Below, one piece after another: positions 32,165 through 39,702 of a DNA stretch of 39,702 bases. The translations under genes were made by a program, and so were the position numbers. Source of the stretch: Flavobacterium sp. (GTDB lineage: Bacteria > Bacteroidota > Bacteroidia > Flavobacteriales > Flavobacteriaceae); contig JAEUTY010000023.1 of the NCBI GenBank assembly GCA_016787805.1, positions 1 through 39,702 on the forward strand, in the 5' to 3' direction. Every line of letters starts with the position of its first letter. The stretch's first letter is position 1. The notes under the pieces were generated by a model. That model saw nothing but the letters and a program-made list of their open reading frames with translations, had not been told where the DNA came from and did not search any database.

Positions 32165-33571
32165 ATGTCTATTTCACCAGAAATCCACCAAAAATTAGTC
32201 AACATACTCGGCGAAGCTTATGTATTCACTGATCAAGAAACGCGCAATCACTACGGTCACGACGAAACAGAAGATTATGTTTTTCCACCAAGTGTAGTGG
32301 TAAAACCAGCCAATGCGCAAGAAATTTCGAAAATCTTACAATTGGCTAACGAACACAAAATTCCAACTACTCCAATCGGAGCCAGAACGGGTTTGAGTGG
32401 AGGAGCTTTAAGCATTTATCAAGGCATCGGATTATCGCTTGAACGCCTGAATAAAATCATCGAAATCGACGAACAAAATCTGCAAGTAATAGTAGAACCT
32501 GCTGTAATTACACAAGTTTTGCGTGAAACTGTTGCCGAAAAAGGCTTATTCTATCCGGTAGATCCAAGTAGTCAAGGCAGTTGTTGGATAGGAGGGAACG
32601 TAGCCGAAAACTCGGGTGGCGCACGCGCCGTGAAATACGGTGTGACCAAAGATTATGTGCTCAATTTAGAAGTCGTACTTCCCAATGGTGAAATCATTTG
32701 GACTGGAGCCAATACGTTAAAAAATTCTACTGGTTATAATCTCACACAACTGATGGTGGGCAGTGAGGGAACACTTGGCGTGATTGCCAAAATTGTCTTA
32801 AAGTTGTTGCCTCAAAATCAATACAATGTGTTGATGTTGGTGCCATTTTACCAAGCGAGTCAAGCATGTGAAGCTGTTTCCGCTATTTTCAGAGCCGGAA
32901 TAGTTCCCAGTGCCTTAGAGTTTATGGAACGCGACGCTATCGATTGGACATTACAATTCAATGACAATATCAATATCAATGTCAATGATCAAGTTCAAGC
33001 ACATTTACTCATAGAAGTCGATGGCAATTATCCCGAAATTTTGATGCAAGAAGCTGAAAAAATTCTCGGTGTCGTGGAACAATTTGAAATCGATGAGGTA
33101 TTGTTTGCTGACACTGAAGACCAGAAAAATACGTTGTGGAAAATGCGTCGTTCTGTAGCCGAAGCTGTAAAATCGAACTCCATTTACAAAGAAGAAGATA
33201 CAGTTGTGCCTCGCTATGTTTTACCTGAATTACTATTTGGAATTAAAAGTATAGGAAAAAAATACGGTTTTCAATCGGTGTGTTATGGTCATGCCGGCGA
33301 TGGTAACTTGCACGTTAACATCATCAAAGGTGATATGACAGACGACAATTGGAAAACAGAAGTTCCAAAAGGAATTCGCGAAATTTTTGAATTGACGGTT
33401 GCTTTAAAAGGCACACTTTCGGGCGAACACGGCATTGGTTATGTACAGAAAAACTTTATGGACATTGCTTTTTCCAAAACGCATATTGAATTGATGGAAC
33501 GCATCAAATATGTGTTTGATCCGAATAACATTTTAAATCCTGGAAAGATTTTCCCAGACGAAAACCATTAA
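32165..33571 (+). CDS. FAD-linked oxidase, GlcD / D-lactate dehydrogenase type
   Basis: A 468-residue flavoprotein of the GlcD family, which oxidises D-2-hydroxyacids such as glycolate or D-lactate. The FAD-binding PCMH domain (about 35-220) has PIGARTGLSGGALSI, PVDPSSQGSCWIGGNVAEN-GGARAVKYG and GSEGTLGVI. The C-terminal oxidase domain (about 225-465) has EFMERDAID, CYGHAGDGNLHVNI, GEHGIGYVQ and the closing DPNNILNPGKIFP. No GlcE or GlcF partner is adjacent, so a single-subunit enzyme is likely. Its stop abuts the stop of the convergent gene (TAATTA). Confidence 0.92.
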   Translation: MSISPEIHQKLVNILGEAYVFTDQETRNHYGHDETEDYVFPPSVVVKPANAQEISKILQLANEHKIPTTPIGARTGLSGGALSIYQGIGLSLERLNKIIEIDEQNLQVIVEPAVITQVLRETVAEKGLFYPVDPSSQGSCWIGGNVAENSGGARAVKYGVTKDYVLNLEVVLPNGEIIWTGANTLKNSTGYNLTQLMVGSEGTLGVIAKIVLKLLPQNQYNVLMLVPFYQASQACEAVSAIFRAGIVPSALEFMERDAIDWTLQFNDNININVNDQVQAHLLIEVDGNYPEILMQEAEKILGVVEQFEIDEVLFADTEDQKNTLWKMRRSVAEAVKSNSIYKEEDTVVPRYVLPELLFGIKSIGKKYGFQSVCYGHAGDGNLHVNIIKGDMTDDNWKTEVPKGIREIFELTVALKGTLSGEHGIGYVQKNFMDIAFSKTHIELMERIKYVFDPNNILNPGKIFPDENH

Positions 33572-34153
33572 TTACAAACCTAATTTTTCAACTACATCAT
33601 CACCCAAAATTGTTTTGGCTAATTGCGCTTGTGAAGCAGAATAATTCACAAATTTCCATTGGTTCTGAGTAGCTTCACCCAACACACCAATAAGAATTGA
33701 CTTCCCTTCAATAAAAAAGCTATTACGATCTTTTTCATAAGTGACTTTCTCGTATTCTTTGGAAGTCAACAAGCTTTTTTTCATCTCAGCAACTTCCTCA
33801 TCCGATAATTTTTTATCAAAAGTCATTCGCATGGCGTTGTTGTAATTGATAACACAATAGTCAGTGCCATTTATTTTTTGAAATTCCCCATAATTAAAAC
33901 TCACTTTTGGATGCACAAAACGGATTTGAAATGCTTCATTTTCAAAAAGGTTTTGCATTACTTGGGTCATTTGTTCTTTGCTTATTAAATCAAATAATTT
34001 GGGATGTGTATAGTCTAAGATAGCATCATAATCAAGTATGTACGACGCTTCATACATTTTTTCTACTTCAACTTTTAGGGCCTCTTTATTTTGAGCAATA
34101 GCCGAAAAACTTATGAATAGGACCACTAGGAAAGAGCATAATAGTTGTTTCAT
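33572..34153 (-). CDS. Secreted protein of unknown function
   Basis: A 193-residue protein with signal peptide 1-20 (MKQLLCSFLVVLFISFSAIA, then Q). The mature part alternates helix and strand (VEKMYEASYILDYDAILDYTHPKLFDLI, QIRFVHPKVSFNYGEF, YCVINYNNAMRMTF, WKFVNYS), resembling the cone-shaped NTF2-like fold seen in many Bacteroidota periplasmic proteins; this is a fold guess. It follows the arylsulfotransferase-like gene by 14 bp, so the two are cotranscribed. Confidence 0.75.
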   Translation of the reverse strand: MKQLLCSFLVVLFISFSAIAQNKEALKVEVEKMYEASYILDYDAILDYTHPKLFDLISKEQMTQVMQNLFENEAFQIRFVHPKVSFNYGEFQKINGTDYCVINYNNAMRMTFDKKLSDEEVAEMKKSLLTSKEYEKVTYEKDRNSFFIEGKSILIGVLGEATQNQWKFVNYSASQAQLAKTILGDDVVEKLGL

Positions 34154-34167
34154 TTTGATAAGATGAA

Positions 34168-35790
34168 TTATTCAACAATAATTTTGATAGTAGTGAAAAA
34201 TCCATTTTTATGCATTTTCATAAAATAAACAGACGATTCAAGTGGAATAGAAATATGATTGTTTGAAAACCATTTTTCGTAAAACACTTGTCTTCCATTC
34301 ATATCAGTAATACTAACTTCATCTAAATCAATTGTGTTTTCAAATTGAATGAGGTCATTTTTTACTGGGTTTATAAAAGTTAAATTGTCTAAACTAGGCT
34401 CAGGTACAGACAATGCTTGACTGCAAGCAGCTGAAAGCGAATTGGCATTTTCTATTATAGTAGTTGGGGTTAAATCTTTTCCGGTAAAACCGATGAAGTT
34501 TGGCGGGTATTTTTCGGCTTTAAATAAAGCATTTACATTTACAGGAATAGTGGTAAATTGATCATGATAGGTAGTAATGCCAGTTCCAGGATAATAAATT
34601 GAAGTTGGGTTTTTGTACGACCACAAAAGCGTTCCCGATTTGGTGATTTCAGATATTCTTCCTAACAACGCCTCACAGATAATAAAATTTCCATTAGGTT
34701 GGCTTTGTGCGCCTGATTGTCTATCTTGGCTTACCGTTACTCCCAAAATACTTCCATTCCATGACCAATCATAATCACTTGGATTGAAACGGTTGCTTGA
34801 CATCGTATATTGTCCACCAACTATTTCAGGTTCAATTAAATGAACAGAGCTAAATAGTTGACTACTGTTAGGCTCTCCATTGCTAAACACAGATATTTTA
34901 CCAACATCCAAGTAGCCCTCTTCTACCCACATTGGATTATGCTGTAAAAATAATTTTCGATCCGCTTCTGTTCCTTGTCTATATACTTGTGGATTTCCCC
35001 AACGCCATAAAAAATCGCCTCCTTTACCTGAATTTCCACCAGTATGGCTGGCTGCTTCAGCGGTTGTAGTACTATGATCAATAATCATAATTTCATTCAA
35101 ATGTCTTGCAGAAATAAGTATTTGATCTAAATTGGCATTATAGTCAATTCCGTTAAAATGAATAAAATCAGTTGTAGCTCCATTGGCAAAATTAATGTCC
35201 AATAACTCTGGATGATTTTCCACTACGCCATAATTTTCTTTTGTAGCGTCAAAATCTTGTACAAGGTGGTCAATAAACTTCCATTCCCAAACAATATTTG
35301 CTCCATTAGCTCCTACAGGTTGAATTTCTATAATTTTTTCCAATTTAAATTCAGCATCAGTATTTGCAGGATTTCTTCCCTCTATCGTCATTTGCGATTG
35401 CGAGTAAATATCACGTACAATACATATGATATTGCCGTTCGGTAATGGTTCAATATCGTGATGTTGTTCAATGCCATTGGCAGTTGTAGGGTAAGTCCAC
35501 ACTACATTATTATCCCAATCACGAATTTCGAGGTTTTCTTTTCCAGCACGAAGCAAATTGCCATTGGCAAGCAAGTAGCATGTAGCACCAGGTGTTTCGG
35601 TAAATGTCCATTGATTTACTTTTTCCCCACATGGATTTATCAGAAAAACCTCTTTGTTTCTTAAAGGTGAAAATAAGACATATCCTTCGGATACGTTTTG
35701 ATCATGATACAATAAACCCACAGTTGGATCTTGAGCATTAGAAAAAGTAGCATTCGCAATTAAGGCAATCAAAGGTAAAATTCTTTTCAT
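34168..35790 (-). CDS. Arylsulfotransferase-like secreted protein with a T9SS tail
   Basis: Signal peptide at 1-20 (MKRILPLIALIANATFSNAQ). The body (about 25-440) is a propeller of the arylsulfotransferase (ASST/Arylsulfotran_2) type: VNQWTFTETPGATCYLLANGNLL, HHDIEPLPNGNIICIVRD, FIHFNGIDYN, ILISARHLNEIMIID, QHNPMWVE and QPNGNFIICEALLGRISEI. These enzymes move sulfate between phenols; activity here is not proven. The last ~75 residues (LTFINPVKNDLIQF, VSITDMNGRQVF, SSVYFMKMHKNGFFTTIKIIVE) form a type A T9SS sorting domain. Start ATG 35790 gives a clean signal peptide and agrees with a -7 box at 35833-35840; upstream codons are excluded. Confidence 0.85.
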   Translation of the reverse strand: MKRILPLIALIANATFSNAQDPTVGLLYHDQNVSEGYVLFSPLRNKEVFLINPCGEKVNQWTFTETPGATCYLLANGNLLRAGKENLEIRDWDNNVVWTYPTTANGIEQHHDIEPLPNGNIICIVRDIYSQSQMTIEGRNPANTDAEFKLEKIIEIQPVGANGANIVWEWKFIDHLVQDFDATKENYGVVENHPELLDINFANGATTDFIHFNGIDYNANLDQILISARHLNEIMIIDHSTTTAEAASHTGGNSGKGGDFLWRWGNPQVYRQGTEADRKLFLQHNPMWVEEGYLDVGKISVFSNGEPNSSQLFSSVHLIEPEIVGGQYTMSSNRFNPSDYDWSWNGSILGVTVSQDRQSGAQSQPNGNFIICEALLGRISEITKSGTLLWSYKNPTSIYYPGTGITTYHDQFTTIPVNVNALFKAEKYPPNFIGFTGKDLTPTTIIENANSLSAACSQALSVPEPSLDNLTFINPVKNDLIQFENTIDLDEVSITDMNGRQVFYEKWFSNNHISIPLESSVYFMKMHKNGFFTTIKIIVE

Positions 35791-35832
35791 AGAAATTGAT
35801 TTTAAGGAGCTTTTTAAAAAGTTCAACAATTG

Positions 35833-35840
35833 CAAAAATA
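35833..35840 (-). promoter_or_regulatory. -7 box of the arylsulfotransferase operon
   Basis: The minus strand reads TATTTTTG (exact TAnnTTTG) about 43 bp before ATG 35790. A second identical box lies at 35883-35890. No well-spaced TTG accompanies either. The rest of 35841-36016 is AT-rich without other visible signals. Confidence 0.4.
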
Positions 35841-36016
35841 TAAAACCACAATTGAAATAATGAAAGTGTTTTAAATAATTAACAAAAATAAGTCATAATT
35901 CTTTTTTGACTTTCCTACTTTTTGTAACATTATGAATATAGCCAAATATTGATTATGTAGATTTATACTGGGATTGTTGTGCTTCTAAAAAAGTAATCTT
36001 TTAAAAAGGTTCAACA

Positions 36017-36050
36017 AAAAAAGTCGCTCAAACTAAAGAGCGACTTTTCC
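36017..36050 (-). terminator. Terminator of the beta-oxidation operon
   Basis: A perfect 11-bp stem (AAAAGTCGCTC / GAGCGACTTTT) with an 8-nt loop. On the minus strand it is followed by eight T, so it ends the acyl-CoA dehydrogenase transcript 24 bp past the stop codon. Confidence 0.85.
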
Positions 36051-36073
36051 AGCAACAATTAACATAACTAAAA

Positions 36074-37864
36074 TTAAAAACAGTAACTATTTTCAGCGAC
36101 TAACTTCGCCGTTATAGTTTCTCTTAAACCAACGATATTAGGCATATTGGTATATTTTGTATAACGACGTAAACCCATTAGCATCATGCGTTGTTCATCG
36201 CCTTCTGCAAATGAAACAATACTTTCTTTTCCTTTTTGAGTAATGATGTCAACAGCTTTGTATAAATACAATTTAGCCATAGCAATTTGTTCTTTTACAT
36301 TGTCTTCGCCTTGTTTTTTTGCCATTTTTTCGGTGCGAAGAATCGTACTTTCGGCCATGTAAATTTCAATTAACATATCGGCAGCAGCAGTCAACAATTG
36401 CTGATGACCTTCTAAATCGGGGCCGTATTTTTGTACAGCGCCGCCAGCCACCATCAAAAAGGCTTTTTTCAACTTGCCAATCATTTCTTTTTCTTCCGAA
36501 AATAATTCAGAATAATCAGGTGTATCAAACGATGGAATTCCCATTAATTCTTCTTGTACTTTAGTGGCTGGACCTAATAAATCAACATGACCTTTGAATG
36601 CTTTTTTGATTAACATTCCCACTGAAAGCATACGATTAATTTCGTTGGTACCTTCGTAAATACGAGCAATACGAGCATCGCGCCATGCGCTTTCCATTGG
36701 AGTATCTTCGGAGAATCCCATTCCGCCATAAATTTGAATGCCCTCGTCGGCACAATTTTGAACATCTTCCGAAACCGCTACTTTCAAAATCGAACATTCG
36801 ATAGCAAATTCTTCTACACCTTTTAATTCGGCTTCTTGGTGTGAAGTTCCTTCCGCCTCACGTAATTTTATTCTGGTCTCTATATCTTTAGCCGCGCGAT
36901 AAGTAGCACTTTCACCAGCATAAGTAGAAGTTGCCATTTCTGCTAATTTGTAACGAATGGCACCAAAACTTGAAATTGGCACATCAAATTGAATACGCTC
37001 GTTAGCATAATTGATGGCATTAGAAGTCACACGTCGTTGCGCGTCCAAACATGCTGCCGCTAATTTAATACGACCTACATTCAAAGCGTTCATCGCAATT
37101 TTAAAACCGTTTCCTCTTTCAGAAAGCATATTTTCAACTGGAACTTTGGTATCAGCAAAAAACACTTGACGTGTAGAAGAAGCACGAATTCCTAACTTAT
37201 GTTCTTCTTCGTTCATTGTAATTCCGTTACTTGGATCATTCTCTACAATAAAACCAGTGATGTTTTTATCGTCTTCAATTCGGGCAAAAACGATGAAAAG
37301 AGAACAAAAACCAGCATTAGAAATCCACATTTTTTGTCCAGTAATTTTGTAATGCGTTCCATCTTCCGATAAAACCGCTTTGGTTTTTCCAGAGTTGGCA
37401 TCCGATCCTGCGCCTGGTTCAGTCAAGCAATACGCGCCAAACCATTCGCCTGAAGCTAATTTAGGAACATATTTTTGCTTTTGTTCTTCTGTTCCGTATA
37501 ATGTAATTGGCATTGTTCCGATTCCAGTATGTGCGCCAAAAGCCGTAGAAAACGAACCTGTAGCACCCGAAATGTAATCGCATACCAAACACGTATCCAC
37601 AAATCCCATTCCCATTCCGCCATATGCCTCAGGAACAGCAACGCTCAAAAAGCCCATTTCACCTGCTTTGCGCATCATTTCTTCGGTAAATTTGTAATCC
37701 TTGTGCTCAAAACGATCTTTATTAGGCCAAATTTCTTTGTCAACAAATTCTTTTACCGAATCGCGCATCATGATTTGTTCTTCTGAGAAATCTTCAGGTG
37801 TAAAGACGTTCTCACATTTGGTTTCTTTTACGAGGAATTGACCTCCACGAGTGATATCTTCCAT
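36074..37864 (-). CDS. Acyl-CoA dehydrogenase (long, VLCAD-like)
   Basis: This enzyme makes the first double bond in fatty-acid beta-oxidation, passing electrons to ETF. N-terminal helical domain (about 30-150), then beta domain with AYCLTEPGAGSDANSGKTKA (FAD contact) and KMWISNAGFCSLFIVFARIED, then C-terminal domain with QIYGGMGFSEDTPMESAWRDARIARIYEGTNEINRM. The final ~150 residues are an extra helical extension as in VLCAD/ACAD9-type enzymes. It is 596 residues. It lies in the same operon as the thiolase upstream (39582), but a four-helix-bundle gene with flanking repeats intervenes. Confidence 0.93.
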   Translation of the reverse strand: MEDITRGGQFLVKETKCENVFTPEDFSEEQIMMRDSVKEFVDKEIWPNKDRFEHKDYKFTEEMMRKAGEMGFLSVAVPEAYGGMGMGFVDTCLVCDYISGATGSFSTAFGAHTGIGTMPITLYGTEEQKQKYVPKLASGEWFGAYCLTEPGAGSDANSGKTKAVLSEDGTHYKITGQKMWISNAGFCSLFIVFARIEDDKNITGFIVENDPSNGITMNEEEHKLGIRASSTRQVFFADTKVPVENMLSERGNGFKIAMNALNVGRIKLAAACLDAQRRVTSNAINYANERIQFDVPISSFGAIRYKLAEMATSTYAGESATYRAAKDIETRIKLREAEGTSHQEAELKGVEEFAIECSILKVAVSEDVQNCADEGIQIYGGMGFSEDTPMESAWRDARIARIYEGTNEINRMLSVGMLIKKAFKGHVDLLGPATKVQEELMGIPSFDTPDYSELFSEEKEMIGKLKKAFLMVAGGAVQKYGPDLEGHQQLLTAAADMLIEIYMAESTILRTEKMAKKQGEDNVKEQIAMAKLYLYKAVDIITQKGKESIVSFAEGDEQRMMLMGLRRYTKYTNMPNIVGLRETITAKLVAENSYCF

Positions 37865-37895
37865 TTTATATTATTTTAAATTTTGTTTTTATTTT

Positions 37896-37936
37896 GAGGA
37901 AAGAGGAAAGACCGCTGCGCTGAAAGAGGAAAGACT
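37896..37936 (-). repeat. Inverted repeat arm downstream of the four-helix-bundle gene
   Basis: Contains one full 23-bp unit and part of another. Bases 37906-37929 are an exact reverse complement of 38375-38398 (24 bp), and pairing continues with few mismatches on both sides. It starts within the stop codon of the four-helix-bundle gene. Confidence 0.85.
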
Positions 37937-38285
37937 ACTTCAGTTTGGCGATAAATCCTGCAATCATTTTTTGAAGTTCTATGATTTTGTTTTCTAATTC
38001 GATCGTTTTTCTTGTTTCAATGTAATTGTTCATGTTGGCAATTAAAAGTTGTGTCTGCAATTCGAAAGAAGATCCGAGGCTTATATTTAGAAAATGAACA
38101 AAATGAGTATTTCCTCTATTTGAACCTTCAGCAATATTAGAAGGAATGGATACTGATGCACGATTCATTTGACTGACCAAACCATACATTTCATTTTTAG
38201 GAAATCCTAAACAAATTTTATGTATTTCCCTTGTAATTTCCATTGATAAACTCCAGATTCTTAAATTTTTAAAATTGTGATTCAT
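37935..38285 (-). CDS. Four-helix-bundle protein of the 23S rRNA intervening-sequence family
   Basis: A 116-residue protein. FKNLRIWSLSMEITREIHKI, FPKNEMYGLVSQMNRASVSI, PSNIAEGSNRG, FLNISLGSSFELQTQLLIA are hallmark blocks of the four-helix-bundle (IVP, TIGR02436-type) family encoded within intervening sequences of bacterial 23S rRNA genes. Its function is unknown; family members form pentamers, and their host sequences are cut from rRNA by RNase III. Here the gene lies not in rRNA but between thiolase and acyl-CoA dehydrogenase genes, inside inverted repeats (37896-37936 and 38332-38400). The length and frame are normal, so it is probably expressed from the operon mRNA. Confidence 0.9.
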   Translation of the reverse strand: MNHNFKNLRIWSLSMEITREIHKICLGFPKNEMYGLVSQMNRASVSIPSNIAEGSNRGNTHFVHFLNISLGSSFELQTQLLIANMNNYIETRKTIELENKIIELQKMIAGFIAKLK

Positions 38286-38331
38286 GGCATATAATTATTT
38301 TAATTGGTTTATAGTATTTTTTCTCTTTCTT

Positions 38332-38400
38332 CTTTCAGCACAGCGGTCTTGTCTCTTTCAGCGCAGCGATCTTGCCTCTTTCAGCGCAGCGGTCTTTCTT
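38332..38400 (-). repeat. Triple 23-bp tandem repeat, inverted arm upstream of the four-helix-bundle gene
   Basis: Three adjacent units begin at 38332, 38355 and 38378 (CTTTCAGCGCAGCGGTCTT-like, two or three changes among them). The unit nearest the thiolase stop (38401) is complementary to 37906-37929. There are no spacers, so it is not a CRISPR array. Confidence 0.85.
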
Positions 38401-39582
38401 CTACATCAACTCGAAGATCCCCGCACTTCCTTGTCCAGTTCCCACACACATACTCACAATTCCATATTTGGCTTTTCGTAATCGCATTTCATCAAACAAT
38501 TGCACCGATAATTTTGCTCCCGTACAGCCCAGTGGATGACCTAAGGCAATCGCACCACCGTTTACGTTTACGATTTCAGGATTCAATCCTAATTCGCGTA
38601 CAACTGCCAACGATTGTGAGGCAAAAGCTTCGTTCAATTCAATTAAATCGATATCATTCAATGTCAAACCTGCTTGTTGTAGGGCTTTCGGAATCGCTTT
38701 CACTGGACCAATTCCCATGATACGTGGTTCCACACCAGCCGAGGCAAAGTTGACCAAGCGAGCGATTGGAGTGATGTTCAATTCTTTGACCAATTCTTCA
38801 CTCATAATCAATACAAAAGCGGCACCATCGCTCATTTGAGATGAATTTCCGGCGGTTACACTTCCATCAGCTGCGAAAACAGGTTTCAATTTGGCTAATG
38901 CTTCTTTGTTAGTGTCAGCTCTCGGACCTTCATCTTTGTTCACAACATACGATTTGGTTTCCTTTTTGCCGTTTTCGTTCAAGAACGTTTGTTCTACAGT
39001 AATTGGAACAATTTGCTTATCGAATTTACCTTCGGCTTGCGCCTTTAACGCTTTTTGATGCGAATGGAACGCAAACTCATCTTGGTCTTCACGAGAAACA
39101 TTGAATTGCTTAGCCACAGCTTCTGCGGTCAATCCCATTCCCCAATAATAGTCTTCGTTTCCTTCCTTCGCCACAGCGTAATCGGGAGTTGGTTTATAGC
39201 CGCCCATTGGAATAAAACTCATGCTTTCGGCACCGCCCGCGATGATGCAATGTGCCATTCCGCTTTGGATTTTTGCCGTTGCCATACCGATGGTTTCCAA
39301 TCCTGATGCGCAATAACGGTTTACAGTTACACCCGGAACATCGGTTACTTTCAATCCCATAAGGGAAATTAAACGACCTACATTCAAACCTTGTTCGGCT
39401 TCAGGCATGGCGTTGCCCACCATTACATCGTCGATTCTTTTTTTATCAAAATCAGGAAGTTGAGCCATCATGTGTTCAATAGTTTCTGCCGCTAATTCGT
39501 CGGGACGTTTGAAACGGAAAACTCCTTTTGGAGCTTTACCAACTGCAGTTCTGAATCCTTGTACTATATATGCTGTTTTCAT
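38401..39582 (-). CDS. Acetyl-CoA C-acyltransferase (thiolase, beta-oxidation)
   Basis: A 393-residue thiolase that cleaves 3-ketoacyl-CoA with CoA in the last step of beta-oxidation. N-terminal half: RTAVGKAPKGVFR, the nucleophile Cys in VNRYCASGLETI (about residue 90), and AGGAESMSFIPMGG. C-terminal half: NEAFASQSLAV, NVNGGAIALGHPLGCTGAK (catalytic His) and CVGTGQGSAGIFELM (second catalytic Cys). It is probably the second gene of an operon with a 3-hydroxyacyl-CoA dehydrogenase outside the window. The 23-bp repeats start directly after its stop codon. Confidence 0.94.
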   Translation of the reverse strand: MKTAYIVQGFRTAVGKAPKGVFRFKRPDELAAETIEHMMAQLPDFDKKRIDDVMVGNAMPEAEQGLNVGRLISLMGLKVTDVPGVTVNRYCASGLETIGMATAKIQSGMAHCIIAGGAESMSFIPMGGYKPTPDYAVAKEGNEDYYWGMGLTAEAVAKQFNVSREDQDEFAFHSHQKALKAQAEGKFDKQIVPITVEQTFLNENGKKETKSYVVNKDEGPRADTNKEALAKLKPVFAADGSVTAGNSSQMSDGAAFVLIMSEELVKELNITPIARLVNFASAGVEPRIMGIGPVKAIPKALQQAGLTLNDIDLIELNEAFASQSLAVVRELGLNPEIVNVNGGAIALGHPLGCTGAKLSVQLFDEMRLRKAKYGIVSMCVGTGQGSAGIFELM

Positions 39583-39589
39583 GTTTTCT

Positions 39590-39675
39590 ATTTTAAATTT
39601 TAAATTATGAATTTTAAATTAGGTTTATTTTAGATGATTGAGAATCATTTAAAATTTAGAATTTATAATTCAAAA
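39590..39675. repeat. Palindromic AT-rich word array upstream of thiolase
   Basis: TTTTAAATT words on the left (39590-39620) and AATTTAAAATT words on the right (39645-39675) are complementary. They flank a small hairpin ATGATT-GAG-AATCAT (39634-39648). It fills the gap to the preceding gene. Confidence 0.55.
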
Positions 39676-39678
39676 TAA

Positions 39679-39702
39679 TTAATTACGTAGCGGTTTCCCT
39701 TT
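39679..39702 (-). CDS. Possible 3' end of the preceding operon gene (partial)
   Basis: On the minus strand the last bases read KGKPLRN followed by TAA. It lies 96 bp upstream of the thiolase start, where Bacteroidota often have a 3-hydroxyacyl-CoA dehydrogenase/enoyl-CoA hydratase gene. It is too short to identify. Confidence 0.35.
   Translation of the reverse strand, partial: KGKPLRN

Noticed and set aside
38332-38400. Short direct repeats as a CRISPR array
   Set aside because: The 23-bp units are directly adjacent without spacers, imperfect, and complementary to the repeat on the other side of the gene.
1-39702. tRNA, rRNA, insertion sequence or prophage genes
   Set aside because: No tRNA-like or rRNA-like stretches, transposase or integrase motifs were seen; the only mobile-looking unit is the four-helix-bundle gene with its repeats.

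Overview
This is an AT-rich stretch of a Bacteroidota chromosome, most likely a Flavobacterium or a close relative in Flavobacteriaceae. The evidence is a DnaJ zinc region of flavobacterial type, type IX secretion (T9SS) C-terminal tails, SusC-like plug fragments, perfect TAnnTTTG -7 promoter boxes ahead of several genes, near absence of Shine-Dalgarno sequences, and intergenic word-like repeat arrays. No rRNA, tRNA, CRISPR, prophage or transposase gene was seen.

Layout. 1-2.3 kb: grpE-dnaJ chaperone pair with its own promoter and terminator. 2.3-4.8 kb: NatA/NatB-type ABC exporter. 5-8.9 kb: sigma-54 activator without a DNA-binding domain, degenerate single-domain DEAD-box-like protein, DUF2007-type protein and ABC-F ATPase, closed by a bidirectional terminator. 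9-13 kb (minus): operon of ECF sigma factor, membrane anti-sigma-like protein with a plug-like tail, SusC-plug/VWA fusion protein and small secreted protein. 13-16.9 kb: predicted propeller-like protein, PPK2 kinase, MATE exporter and a small acidic protein. 16.9-19.4 kb (minus): overlapping four-gene sensory module (soluble protein with a PPPG tail, 7-TM protein, DesK-like kinase, NarL-like regulator). 19.8-23.3 kb: propeller/Y_Y_Y sensor kinase plus NarL-like regulator. 23.5-29.4 kb: three secreted repeat proteins, the first with a T9SS tail and the other two tandem paralogues. 29.4-33.6 kb: MeaB GTPase, Fsr-like MFS exporter and GlcD-like FAD oxidase. 33.6-35.8 kb (minus): arylsulfotransferase-like T9SS cargo and a small secreted protein. 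36-39.7 kb (minus): fatty-acid beta-oxidation operon (thiolase, then acyl-CoA dehydrogenase) interrupted by a 23S-rRNA-intervening-sequence-type four-helix-bundle gene inside inverted repeats.

The strongest leads are: (1) the four-helix-bundle gene flanked by complementary repeats inside the beta-oxidation operon, which looks like an rRNA intervening sequence transplanted into a protein operon; (2) the four-gene 7-TM/kinase module; (3) the ECF module in which anti-sigma factor and VWA protein carry related plug fragments; and (4) a set of intergenic palindromic word arrays, each with its own word, often overlapping promoter or gene-end signals.

Start codons were reassigned for several genes using promoter position, signal peptides and overlap with neighbours. 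All family assignments come from reading motifs; no database search was run.
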